Positions 43,464 through 51,750 of a stretch of 64,000 nt of DNA are shown here, in pieces (position 1 is the stretch's first letter; each line of letters opens with the position of its first letter). Made by a program: the position numbers and the translations under genes. The notes beneath the pieces were generated by a model. That model was not told where the DNA came from. It searched no databases and saw only the letters and a list, made by a program, of their open reading frames with translations. The DNA is taken from assembly GCA_002409965.1 (NCBI GenBank), contig DHON01000092.1, forward strand, positions 7,919-71,918, read 5' to 3'. The stretch is from Firmicutes bacterium UBA5389. GTDB taxonomy: Bacteria; Bacillota; DTU025.

Positions 43464-44530
43464 TTTCCCACCTCCGCCTTGGCGATCTTGCGCGCCTCTT
43501 CAACTATCGCCGCCGCCGTGGGCACGATCCCGCCCGGAGTGCCGTAGAAATGCACGGGTGCAGCCCCCAACGCGCCTAGCTTGACGTCTTCGACCATCTG
43601 GCCCATGCTCATCTCCACTGCGAGGAATGCCCGGGCAGTGCGAGCCACATCGGCTATGACCTGGTATGGGAAGGGCGACACCGTAATCGGCCGCACCAAG
43701 CCAACGCGGAGGCCCTCCGAGCGCGCTCTGTCCATCGCCGACCTGCACACTCTTGCGGAAGTTCCGTAAGCAACCAACACGATGTCGGCGTCTTCAGTGT
43801 TGACAGTTTCGCATCTCACCTCGTCAACCTGCGCCTGTTTGAACTTGGCCTGCAGTTTGTGGTTGTGACGGAGGAGGTCGTCAGGCTTGATGTAGATGGA
43901 GTTGATCAGCCTGGTGGCCCTTCCATCGCGCGCCCCGTTGGTAGCCCAGTCGGGAGTCGGAAGATCGCGCGGCGCGGGATCGGGAAACACCACCGGCTCC
44001 ATCATCTGGCCCAAAACCCCATCTCCCAGCATCATGACGGGCATCCGGTACTTCTCGGCCACGTCGAAGGCATGCATTGTGAGGTCCACCATCTCCTGTA
44101 CCGAGGCAGGCGCGAATACAATGCAGTGGTAGTCGCCGTGTCCGCCGCCTTTGACGGCCTGGAAGTAATCGCTCTGGGCGGGCTGAATTCCGCCGAGCCC
44201 GGGTCCTCCACGCACCATGTTTACGATGAGGCACGGAAGCTCGGCGCCGGCGATGTACGATATCCCTTCCTGCTTGAGGCTGATTCCCGGGCTCGAAGAC
44301 GAAGTCATCACGCGGACTCCGGCGCCGGCGGCGCCGTATACCATGTTGATGGCTGCGACTTCGCTCTCGGCCTGCAAGAACACCCCGCCCACCTCAGGAA
44401 GCCTTCGCGACATGTACTCCGGGATCTCGTTCTGCGGCGTGATCGGATACCCGAAGAAGAAACGGCATCCGGCCCTGACAGCGGCCTCTGCAACGGCTTC
44501 GTTGCCCTTGAATAGTTTGCGTTCTGCCAT
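43460..44530 (-). CDS. vorB: 2-oxoacid:ferredoxin oxidoreductase, alpha subunit (VorB type)
   Basis: The 356-residue subunit has FFGYPITPQNEIPEYMSRRL (about 25-44), QAESEVAAINMVYGAAGAG, TSSSSPGISLKQEGISYIAG and MVRGGPGLGGIQPAQSDYFQ, the pattern of VorB. Substrate is probably 2-oxoisovalerate and related branched-chain oxoacids, giving isobutyryl-CoA. 2-Oxoglutarate cannot be excluded from sequence. It lies 14 bases after the ferredoxin-like delta gene. Confidence 0.9.
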   Translation of the reverse strand: MAERKLFKGNEAVAEAAVRAGCRFFFGYPITPQNEIPEYMSRRLPEVGGVFLQAESEVAAINMVYGAAGAGVRVMTSSSSPGISLKQEGISYIAGAELPCLIVNMVRGGPGLGGIQPAQSDYFQAVKGGGHGDYHCIVFAPASVQEMVDLTMHAFDVAEKYRMPVMMLGDGVLGQMMEPVVFPDPAPRDLPTPDWATNGARDGRATRLINSIYIKPDDLLRHNHKLQAKFKQAQVDEVRCETVNTEDADIVLVAYGTSARVCRSAMDRARSEGLRVGLVRPITVSPFPYQVIADVARTARAFLAVEMSMGQMVEDVKLGALGAAPVHFYGTPGGIVPTAAAIVEEARKIAKAEVGK

Positions 44531-44544
44531 GCGTACTGCCCTCC

Positions 44545-44751
44545 TCAGGGTTTAAATACTTCGATGACTGCATCTGGGCACATCCTGCCGCACGTCCCGC
44601 AGGAGATGCAATCGCCCTCGTTGGCGAGATAGGCTGGATGGTACCCCTTGGCGTTGATCCTATCGGCCATCTGGATCACCTTCTTGGGGCAGAAGTGCAC
44701 GCATACACCGCAACCTTTGCACTTTGCCTCATCAAAAACCACTTTGCTCAT
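44545..44751 (-). CDS. vorD: 2-oxoacid:ferredoxin oxidoreductase, delta (2x4Fe-4S) subunit
   Basis: This 68-residue bacterial ferredoxin-type protein carries CKGCGVCVHFCP and CISCGTCGRMCP, two 4Fe-4S motifs. ATG 44751 follows GGAGGAGG. The longer open frame reaches into the butyrate kinase gene and is not used. It is the first gene of the Vor set. Confidence 0.92.
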   Translation of the reverse strand: MSKVVFDEAKCKGCGVCVHFCPKKVIQMADRINAKGYHPAYLANEGDCISCGTCGRMCPDAVIEVFKP

Positions 44752-44812
44752 GAATGACCGGCCGCCTCCTCCTACTGCGTTTTTCTGCATACGACTCGAG
44801 GGTGGCTTCACG

Positions 44813-45883
44813 TTACGATATTCTCTTGACTTGCTCGACGCCGGCCAATGCACGGAGGGCCGCTCTGGCCAAGGCCAGCATCTCCTCCTCGCCCGGGTAC
44901 ACCATCACCCTGGCGATGAACTTGACCCGGGCAGTAATCCACTCCACCAGCATCTTGGAGTTCGCAGCGCCTCCAGTGACGACGATGGCATCGACTTCGC
45001 CCGACATGGCGCACGCAACTCGGCCTATCTCCTTGGCCACCTGGTAAGCCATTCCCTCGTAGCACAGCTTGGCTTGGCTATCGCCTTCCGCGATGCGTTT
45101 CTCAACGTCCAGCAGCGAGTTGGTGCCCAGATAGGCTACTAGCCCACCCTGCCCGGTGATCTTCCTTCGCATTTCGCGTTCGGTGTAGTCGCCGCTGAAA
45201 CAGAGCCTGATCACACCGGTGTTGGGCAGGGTCCCTGAGCGCTCGGGCGAATACGGGCCTTCCCCGTCGAGGGCATTGCTCACCTCCGCCACTCGGCCCT
45301 TCCGGTGCCCGCCCACGCTGATCCCGCCCCCGAGGTGTACAACAATGAGGTTACAGTCATGATACTCGCGCCCCAGCGCGCTTGCGGCTTGCCGAGCCAC
45401 GGCTTTCTGGTTGAGCGCGTGAAAAACGCTCCTTCGCTCAATCTCGGGCAGGCCTGTGTAGCGGGCAACGTCGTCCAGCTCATCGGTGGTGACTGGATCC
45501 GCGATATAAGCGGGGATTCTGGCGGCCCTGGCGATGTCGCGCGCTATGAGGCCGCCTAAGCTGGACGCATGGTTCCATCCATGCTCGTACAGCGCCTCGA
45601 CTATCGCATCGTCGACTTCGTAGACACCGCCTTCTACAGGAGGCAGAACCCCGCCGCGTCCTATTACCGCGGAGAGCTGATTCATGGCGAAACCGGCTCT
45701 GGCCAAAAACTCGACTACTGCCTCCTTCCTCATATCGAATTGGTCGAATATTCGTGAAAATGCCGCGATTGCTGCAGCATCGTGCCTCAGTGTCTCAGAG
45801 GCCGCAACCTGCTCGCCCTGGAAAACGGCGACTTTCGTGGACGTAGAGCCGGGATTGATCACAAGCAGCCTTGGGTCGCGCAC
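44813..45883 (-). CDS. buk: Butyrate kinase, copy 1
   Basis: This ASKHA-family kinase, 356 residues, forms ATP from an acyl phosphate. It has LLVINPGSTSTKVAVFQG (about 6-23), HLGGGISVGGHRKG near 195, ALDGEGPYSPERSGTLP and DAIVVTGGAANSKMLVEWI near 312. It stands 61 bases before vorD and 15 bases after ptb. Whether it prefers butyrate or isobutyrate cannot be read from sequence. Confidence 0.92.
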   Translation of the reverse strand: MRDPRLLVINPGSTSTKVAVFQGEQVAASETLRHDAAAIAAFSRIFDQFDMRKEAVVEFLARAGFAMNQLSAVIGRGGVLPPVEGGVYEVDDAIVEALYEHGWNHASSLGGLIARDIARAARIPAYIADPVTTDELDDVARYTGLPEIERRSVFHALNQKAVARQAASALGREYHDCNLIVVHLGGGISVGGHRKGRVAEVSNALDGEGPYSPERSGTLPNTGVIRLCFSGDYTEREMRRKITGQGGLVAYLGTNSLLDVEKRIAEGDSQAKLCYEGMAYQVAKEIGRVACAMSGEVDAIVVTGGAANSKMLVEWITARVKFIARVMVYPGEEEMLALARAALRALAGVEQVKRIS

Positions 45884-45898
45884 ATGAGCCGCCTCCCC

Positions 45899-46798
45899 TC
45901 ACTCCGATGTCACTATGGCGCAGGCCAGCGAGAGCAGCCTAGCTCTGGGAGAGTCTGATCTAGATGTAAGGACGATCGGCGCCCGGGCCCCTGCCACCAG
46001 TGCCGCGGCTTCGATGTCGCCGAAGTAAACCATGGTTTTGTAGATAGCGTTGCCTGCAGCGATGTCGGGCGCAAGAATGATATCAGCCTTGCCGGCTACG
46101 GGCCCTCCTACTCCTTTGTGCTTCGCGGACTCCGCCGACACCGCGTTATCGAGGCCAAGCGGACCATCGATGATGCACCCTTTGATCTGCCCCCTGTCGC
46201 CCATCTTGGCCAAGGCCGCCGCTTCGATGGTCTCAGGCATCGCCGGGTTTACCACCTCGACCGCGGCTACGCACGCCACTTTGGGCGTCGCATTTCCCAG
46301 CTTGTGCGCCACACCAACCGCGTTGCCAATGATCTGCGCCTTTTCCTCCAACGTGGGAGCGACTACCATGGCTCCGTCAGTCAGGTAGAAGAACCTATCG
46401 TACCGGGGAGACTTGAACACCGCCACATGGCTCAAGAGCTTGCCGGTGCGCAGGCCCACCTCCCGGTCGAGCACAGCCTTGAGGAACCCGGATGTGGGTA
46501 TGAGACCCTTCATCAGTATGCCTGCCTTGCCCGAACTCACCAGGCTGACGGCGAGCCGCGCCGCGTTCGGAGCATCCGGCTCGTCCAGAATGTCCACTCT
46601 GGAGACATCAAGGCCCACATCGGAAGCCACATCCGCTATCCGACGGGCATCGCCCACCAGTGCGAAATCGCCCATTCCAACGTCGATCGCCATCTTGACT
46701 GCTTCGAGTACCTCGCGGTCTTGCGCCGCCGCTACGGCTACCCGCGCCGACTTGTGTCCCTTGGCGCACGCCACAACTTGATCGAAGGTTGTCAGCAT
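45899..46798 (-). CDS. ptb: Phosphate butyryltransferase
   Basis: This 299-residue enzyme swaps CoA for phosphate on butyryl- or isobutyryl-CoA. It contains KAGILMKGLIPTSGFLKAVL near 92-111, LLSHVAVFKSPRYDRFFYLTD-like sequence around 120-140 and a late LAPDIAAGNAIYKTMVYFG. GGAGG precedes the ATG. It sits between two butyrate kinase genes. Confidence 0.93.
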   Translation of the reverse strand: MLTTFDQVVACAKGHKSARVAVAAAQDREVLEAVKMAIDVGMGDFALVGDARRIADVASDVGLDVSRVDILDEPDAPNAARLAVSLVSSGKAGILMKGLIPTSGFLKAVLDREVGLRTGKLLSHVAVFKSPRYDRFFYLTDGAMVVAPTLEEKAQIIGNAVGVAHKLGNATPKVACVAAVEVVNPAMPETIEAAALAKMGDRGQIKGCIIDGPLGLDNAVSAESAKHKGVGGPVAGKADIILAPDIAAGNAIYKTMVYFGDIEAAALVAGARAPIVLTSRSDSPRARLLSLACAIVTSE

Positions 46799-46839
46799 CG
46801 TATTCGCCTCCTTGGATGTGAGTAGTACAACCTCATGTG

Positions 46840-47955
46840 CTACTGCATCGGTCGAGCGCCGTATTGGCCCGCCTGTTCCTGGCCTTCGAGTACCAGCATG
46901 GCGCTGACGGCCAGGGCCTCCATCTCATTCTCTCCGGGAAACACCATGATCGGCGCGATGAACTCGCAGCGGCGAGTCACATCGTCAACGAGTCGTCTCC
47001 AGGCGGCCAGCCCGCCGGTGAGCGCAACGGCGTCGACCTCTCCTGAAAGCACCGTGGCCATTGCTCCAATTTCTTTGGCGATCTGATACGCCATGGCCTG
47101 CGCGACCTCGAGAGCGTGCGCGTCGCCCTCCTGGATCATCCTCTCGACGTCTTGAGCATCGGTGGTACCTAAGTGGCCGCAAAGCCCCGCTTTGCGTGTA
47201 ATCTTGCTGATCAGCTCGGCCTGCGTATACCGGCCGGAGTAGCAGAGCGACACCAGATCCGCCATGGGCAAGCTGCCGGCGCGTTCCGGCGAGAAAGGCC
47301 CTTCATCGTCGGCACCGTTCGCGTCAACCATCAATCCGGCCTTGACGGGGCATATCGATATTCCGCTGCCCAGATGAGCCACGATCACGTTGACATCGCC
47401 CAGAGCGCGTCCGAGCTCGCTCGCGGCTTTGCGGGCAGTGCTTCGGATCGACAGCGCATGCAACCGCGACTGGCGCGGCGCCTCCGGAAGGCCCGAAAGT
47501 CTGGCAAGGGGTTCGAACTCGTCGACAGTGATGGGGTCTGCGAAATACGATGGGATTCCCAGAGGCTGGGCGATGGCGTAGGCTATGGGAGGGGACAGGT
47601 TCGCGGCGTGCTCAGTGGCTGGTCTGCAGCGCAAGTCGTCGAGCATATCCTGGCTGATCATATACGTTCCGCCGCGCATTGCGCTGGGTGCGCCGCCCCG
47701 GGATACTACTGCGTCGAGTGTTCGCGGGTCGCAATTGCCGGCCTCGAGGCTGGCCAGGACGGCCTTTCGCCTGTACTCCAGCTGATCCCAGATCCCTGCG
47801 AAGTCGGCGAGCTCGTTAACGGGATGTCGAATGCTTTCGGAGTAGACCGGCTCGCGGCCCTGGAAGATGGCGATTTTGGTGGAGGTGGAGCCTGTGTTGA
47901 CGACAAGTACCTTACGCTCGGGTTGCTTAGTGCCTAACGCTCTCACAGAACACAA
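46840..47955 (-). CDS. buk: Butyrate kinase, copy 2 (divergent)
   Basis: The second ASKHA acyl kinase, 371 residues, has VLVVNTGSTSTKIAIFQG, AHLGSGISICPVKAG and GADDEGPFSPERAGSLP. Side by side with copy 1 it is clearly diverged, not a recent duplicate; for example HLGSGISI replaces HLGGGISV. It may prefer a different acyl phosphate such as isobutyryl phosphate. It starts with TTG; GGAAGG is only three bases away, and a GTG three codons later is an alternative. Confidence 0.9.
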   Translation of the reverse strand: MCSVRALGTKQPERKVLVVNTGSTSTKIAIFQGREPVYSESIRHPVNELADFAGIWDQLEYRRKAVLASLEAGNCDPRTLDAVVSRGGAPSAMRGGTYMISQDMLDDLRCRPATEHAANLSPPIAYAIAQPLGIPSYFADPITVDEFEPLARLSGLPEAPRQSRLHALSIRSTARKAASELGRALGDVNVIVAHLGSGISICPVKAGLMVDANGADDEGPFSPERAGSLPMADLVSLCYSGRYTQAELISKITRKAGLCGHLGTTDAQDVERMIQEGDAHALEVAQAMAYQIAKEIGAMATVLSGEVDAVALTGGLAAWRRLVDDVTRRCEFIAPIMVFPGENEMEALAVSAMLVLEGQEQAGQYGARPMQ

Positions 47956-47977
47956 CCGCCTTCCCGTATGGTTAAGC

Positions 47978-47995
47978 TATGCACATTATTGCATA
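47978..47995. promoter_or_regulatory. Inverted repeat upstream of the second butyrate kinase gene
   Basis: TATGCA-N6-TGCATA is perfect and AT-rich, 22 bases before the kinase start codon. It is a candidate operator for the buk-ptb-buk-vor set. No convincing -35/-10 pair was found beside it. Confidence 0.35.
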
Positions 47996-48066
47996 TTCGA
48001 CTTTAAAACGCTAATCCCTCCTGGAATCGCATGTCCCTTCCGCGCCCCAGCACCATCCTTGACGAG

Positions 48067-48103
48067 CGTAGATGGCTCGTGAGCGGGGTACGAGCCATCT
48101 ACG
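48067..48103. repeat. Perfect 14-bp inverted repeat between panB and the second buk
   Basis: CGTAGATGGCTCGT (48067-48080) and ACGAGCCATCTACG (48090-48103) enclose a nine-base loop. No T run follows on either strand, so it is either a U-less terminator, an mRNA-processing or stability element, or a protein site. Confidence 0.6.
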
Positions 48104-48136
48104 GAAGCTTGCGCACCGGCACCTTGAAGGTTCTAC

Positions 48137-48158
48137 GCACACAGGGATTCGTGTGTGC
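48137..48158 (-). terminator. Short stem-loop after panB
   Basis: GCACACA (48137-48143) and TGTGTGC (48152-48158) lie 35 bases past the panB stop. No T run follows, so a terminator role is tentative. Confidence 0.3.
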
Positions 48159-48192
48159 AACCCAATACCTCCACTTGTCATGACAGCGTGAG

Positions 48193-49056
48193 CTACTTGG
48201 TCTTCTCGAAATGCTCCAGAATCTCGCGCTCTGCGTCCTCACTCACATGGTAGCTGTAGTTCTCGTCTGGGAACACTCCAGTCTTTACCTCTGTGTCGTA
48301 TTGGGCAAGAGCATCGACTACATCTTTGCCCATCTGAGCATACTGCTTGACGAACTTAGGCACGAAACGATCGAACAGGCCCAAGAGGTCGTGCATTACC
48401 AGAACCTGAGCGTCGCAATAGGGGCCGGCCCCTATTCCCATGGTCGGAATGGTGAGCCGTTCGGTGATCACCCGAGCCACCGGGTTCGGCATGGCTTCAA
48501 GCACCACACAGAAGGCTCCTGCTTCCTGGAGAGCCAGAGCGTCGTCAAGTAGCTTCTGGGCCGCGGAGAAGTCCTTTCCTTGAACCTTGAAGCCGCCCAA
48601 CTGCGAGCTGCTCTGAGGGGTCAAGCCTATGTGTCCCATAACTGGAATGCCGGCCTTGACAATGGCGGCTACCGTATCCGCCACCCTTACGCCGCCCTCC
48701 AGTTTCACGCAATCCACTTCAGCTTCCTTCATGAGCCTGCCGGCGTTCTCTATGGCCTTCTCGCGGCTCACCTCGTAAGACATGAAAGGCATGTCTCCCA
48801 CGATAAACGTGTTGGGCGCCCCCTTGACCACCGCTCTGGAGAACAGGATCTGCGTGTCCAAATCGATGGGAACAGTGCTCTTGTGTCCCAGCATCACCAT
48901 TGCCGCCGAATCGCCGACCAGGATCATCTCGATGTCGGTCTTGTCCACCTGCGTAGCCTGGGCATAATCATAGGCAGTAACCATTGTGAACTTTTTGCCG
49001 TCTCGTTTCATCTTCAGGAACTGCGGGATTGAAGTCTTCTTCTTCGTTTCTGCCAT
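48193..49056 (-). CDS. panB: 3-methyl-2-oxobutanoate hydroxymethyltransferase (PanB)
   Basis: This 287-residue TIM barrel interconverts 2-oxoisovalerate plus methylene-tetrahydrofolate with ketopantoate; the reaction is reversible. Motifs are KFTMVTAYDYAQATQ near 21, ILVGDSAAMVMLGHKST near 45, GHIGLTPQSSSQLGGFKVQG near 135-155 and GIGAGPYCDAQVLVMHDLLG near 205. GGGGGT lies seven bases before the ATG. It follows the panE-like gene by 13 bases. No panC or panD is present, which leaves open whether it serves CoA synthesis or pantoate breakdown. Confidence 0.95.
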   Translation of the reverse strand: MAETKKKTSIPQFLKMKRDGKKFTMVTAYDYAQATQVDKTDIEMILVGDSAAMVMLGHKSTVPIDLDTQILFSRAVVKGAPNTFIVGDMPFMSYEVSREKAIENAGRLMKEAEVDCVKLEGGVRVADTVAAIVKAGIPVMGHIGLTPQSSSQLGGFKVQGKDFSAAQKLLDDALALQEAGAFCVVLEAMPNPVARVITERLTIPTMGIGAGPYCDAQVLVMHDLLGLFDRFVPKFVKQYAQMGKDVVDALAQYDTEVKTGVFPDENYSYHVSEDAEREILEHFEKTK

Positions 49057-49069
49057 CTCTGTTACCCCC

Positions 49070-50008
49070 CTAGATCTGCTTCGCGTAGTTCTGCTCTATG
49101 GCTCTTATCATCTCGCTCACGATGCGGTTGGTCGGGGTCGGCGCCTTAAGCCTTTCTCCTTCTCGGACAATGGCGCCGTTGATGGAGTCTATTTCCGTCC
49201 TTCTCTTCCTCAGAACATCCTGCAACATGGAGTTGATATTGCCGCTGGTCTTCTCGCAGACCGTAGCCACTTCGTCAACCATGTGTGGATGCGTGAGCGT
49301 TACCCCTTTTTTCTCGGCTACTGTCAGGGCCTCCTCGACTAGCTCTCTCTGCAGCGCCAGACTGTGCTTTCCCTGAGTGAGCTCGCCGTTTCTGACCCTA
49401 AGCAACGTTCCCAACGCGTTGATGCCTACATTGACCATCAACTTGCTCCAGATCAGACCCAGCACATTATCAGAAGCATCAGTCTCGATGCGAGCTCGGG
49501 TAAGGACCTGGGCAAGCTCGCAAGTTCGATCAGTGATCAGTCCGCTCAACTCGCCGACTACAGTGGGACCCGCGCCGGCGTGGCATACTCTGCCCGGTCC
49601 CAACACATTGGCTCCATGGGAAGTAGTACCTGCTACCACGCGCTCTTCACCAAAGATGGAGCTGAGCGTCTCGAAGTTCCCCAAGCCATTCTGTAGGGTC
49701 AGGATAGTGGTGTTCTTTCCCACCAACGACGACATGCCCCTCGCCGCGGTCTCAGTGTGGTAGGATTTCACAAAGAAGATGATCAAGTCCGATATGCCAG
49801 GAATCTCCTCCGGCTCAGTTGCCGCCCTGACTTCGATGAACCGATCACCGCTGAGACCTTCTATCCACAAGCCCTTGTCGTTGATGGTCTCCACATGTTC
49901 CTTCCAGACGTCTACTAGATGCACGTCGCAACCCGACTCAGCGAGCAAGCCGCCAAACAACGACCCCATCGCGCCCGCTCCGACAATATCGATTCTCATT
50001 GCGCTCAT
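49070..50008 (-). CDS. panE: Ketopantoate reductase-like dehydrogenase (PanE/ApbA family)
   Basis: A Rossmann domain (RIDIVGAGAMGSLFGGLLAE) precedes the C-terminal helical domain with the catalytic lysine in LIWSKLMVNVGINALGTLL. LTLQNGLGNFETL and GTTSHGANVLGPG are typical of the family. It would interconvert ketopantoate and pantoate with NADP(H), supported by panB next door, but some relatives act on other 2-oxoacids. Start is 50008 or the ATG at 49999; the frame to 50104 runs through a hairpin and is unlikely. Confidence 0.88.
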   Translation of the reverse strand: MSAMRIDIVGAGAMGSLFGGLLAESGCDVHLVDVWKEHVETINDKGLWIEGLSGDRFIEVRAATEPEEIPGISDLIIFFVKSYHTETAARGMSSLVGKNTTILTLQNGLGNFETLSSIFGEERVVAGTTSHGANVLGPGRVCHAGAGPTVVGELSGLITDRTCELAQVLTRARIETDASDNVLGLIWSKLMVNVGINALGTLLRVRNGELTQGKHSLALQRELVEEALTVAEKKGVTLTHPHMVDEVATVCEKTSGNINSMLQDVLRKRRTEIDSINGAIVREGERLKAPTPTNRIVSEMIRAIEQNYAKQI

Positions 50009-50032
50009 TCTCTCTGTGTTGATTTCGGCAGA

Positions 50033-50078
50033 CACCGCAGCCGGGGAGCCTGCAATGTGCTCTCTGCCGGCTGCGGTG
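50033..50078 (-). other. Perfect 12-bp stem-loop between the C45 hydrolase and panE genes
   Basis: CACCGCAGCCGG (50033-50044) pairs with CCGGCTGCGGTG (50067-50078) around a 22-base loop. It lies about 90 bases past the C45 stop and 25 bases before panE. There is no T run. It may adjust expression between these genes rather than stop it. Confidence 0.55.
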
Positions 50079-50166
50079 CTTGCAGCAAGTCCACGGTCAG
50101 ACAAAGCAGACCTGTCAGTTCAAATGTGCAAGAACGCTGCGGATCACGGTAGTTAGTGCAGCACGA

Positions 50167-51588
50167 CTATAGGCGCGCCAGTTCCTCTTTGAGGTTGAAG
50201 TACTCGTATCCGCCTCTTTGCGCCGGGAAGTCCTTCATCGCCAACCAGAACTCGCCGCTGTCTACGGCTGCGACCATGCTCCACAGGTTGGAGAAACAGG
50301 CGCTGAAGGAACCCTTCTTCTCGCTCTTGTAGAACTTGACGTTATCAGCATATTTCACGATGGGAGAGTACATGCATATGGTGACTCCATCGTTCATGCT
50401 GGGATGCGACTCTTCCCAATCTCTCACTTTGCCAGTGTACGGGTCGACTCTGTCGCTCAGTATCTGCTGAGCTATCTTCTCGTCTATCTTGCCGTAGTGC
50501 TCCTCCAGCAGCTGTCCGTATCTGACGAACCTAGCTGATCCGCATACGTTCGGGTTGTCCTTGTCCGCCAGGCTCTCTTGCCACTTCTCGATGGTGCTGA
50601 TATCAGGCATCTTGTACACGGGAGCCTGATCTATTACCATACTGTGACCCTCATAGCCCTTCCACCCGGGATAGCAATTGCAGTGGTTAGACGTCCACAT
50701 GGCGTCCTTCCCCGCTTCGGGATAGCGGACTGCTACTTGACTCGCTGATGCTTCGATTACTGCAGCCCTGCCGGCCTTCGCGTCCCCAACATGGTAGTTG
50801 ATGCCCGTGCATCTCGGGTAAACCGTAAGTATGTTGATAGCGTCTTCAATTACATCTGTATTCGTCAGGATCAGCCTGGACAGAATTCCGATGCCGCAGC
50901 CCTTCAGTGTCTCATTAACTGAGGCGCTGTACTGAGTCATCATCTCGATGCCGTTTTCGCTGATGCCGCCGTCAATAGCGATCATTCCCGGATGGGTAAT
51001 GAATGCGTGGCCGTACCCTCTGTCGGGCTTGACTATGGCCAATATGCGGTGCTCTTTTGCGCCCGGTATGTTCAGGTTGTCCATGTTCTTGCCGAAGATC
51101 ATCTTGCCGTTGACAGTAGCCTTGCCCCAGGCCGAAAAGCTGCTGCAGCCCGGCGGATATGCATGCCTGACCGAATGCCTGTCCGGCTCTGCAGGATCAG
51201 GATGCGCATAGAAGCACCATTGGTCGTACATCGTGTTCCAAAGAACTATGTCGTCATAGTCCAGCGTCGAACCTTGGGCGGCTATCCCGTCGGCAATTCC
51301 CCTCATCTCTTCCTTGAACTCAGGAGGAACGTACCCTTCGGCCGACCTCTTGCCCTTCATCATTACCTCGATAGCCTCACTGTGGCTACAGCCTAGGGCC
51401 AGAGCAATAACGGCGGCGGCTCCGGTAATCGAATCCGGGATGACCTCCGAGATCTCCTTCGCCAGCAGGAATCCGTGTTGATAGCCTCTCTCGTAAGGCT
51501 TCCCCGACAGGTGCAGGACCTTGATGCCCTTGTTCATCTCCAGAAATCCGTTGTCGCGTGTCTTCACTGTCTTCACGACTTGTGCCAT
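50167..51588 (-). CDS. C45-family Ntn-type amidohydrolase/acyltransferase
   Basis: The 473-residue protein belongs to the acyl-CoA:6-aminopenicillanate acyltransferase-like (peptidase C45) family. These proteins cut themselves before a cysteine that becomes the N-terminal nucleophile. That site is PPGCSSFSAWG with Gly147-Cys148. Other conserved parts are PYERGYQHG near 31, GMADG-like GIADGIAAQG, IFGKNMDN near 165 and a late SMNDGVTICMY. No signal peptide is visible, so it acts in the cytoplasm on an amide or peptide. Between an importer and panE-panB, a pantoyl amide such as pantothenate is an attractive substrate, but this is inference; N-acyl amino acids or small peptides are alternatives. 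Confidence 0.82.
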   Translation of the reverse strand: MAQVVKTVKTRDNGFLEMNKGIKVLHLSGKPYERGYQHGFLLAKEISEVIPDSITGAAAVIALALGCSHSEAIEVMMKGKRSAEGYVPPEFKEEMRGIADGIAAQGSTLDYDDIVLWNTMYDQWCFYAHPDPAEPDRHSVRHAYPPGCSSFSAWGKATVNGKMIFGKNMDNLNIPGAKEHRILAIVKPDRGYGHAFITHPGMIAIDGGISENGIEMMTQYSASVNETLKGCGIGILSRLILTNTDVIEDAINILTVYPRCTGINYHVGDAKAGRAAVIEASASQVAVRYPEAGKDAMWTSNHCNCYPGWKGYEGHSMVIDQAPVYKMPDISTIEKWQESLADKDNPNVCGSARFVRYGQLLEEHYGKIDEKIAQQILSDRVDPYTGKVRDWEESHPSMNDGVTICMYSPIVKYADNVKFYKSEKKGSFSACFSNLWSMVAAVDSGEFWLAMKDFPAQRGGYEYFNLKEELARL

Positions 51589-51666
51589 ATCTTCTGCCTC
51601 CTATACGTTTTTCTGGTTCAGCCGCAGGCGTGGCCAACTCGACTCTCCAGTTACTTATCCATTCCG

Positions 51667-51717
51667 GGCGGGCTGCAGCCGCGGACCTTTTGCAGGGATC
51701 TCGGTTTGCAGCCCGCC
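51667..51717 (-). other. Perfect 11-bp stem-loop after livK
   Basis: GGCGGGCTGCA (51667-51677) and TGCAGCCCGCC (51707-51717) lie 34 bases past the livK stop with a 29-base loop and no T run. Hairpins after a binding-protein gene commonly stabilise its message and reduce read-through, which would favour the abundant binding protein over the hydrolase gene. Confidence 0.55.
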
Positions 51718-51750
51718 TCGCATACTCAGCGCTTTAGAGGGCTGACTGGA

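Noticed and set aside
48010..48039. Nine-codon leader peptide before the second buk
   Set aside because: A short ATG frame ending in TAA follows a purine-rich stretch, but spacing is poor and no attenuator structure accompanies it.
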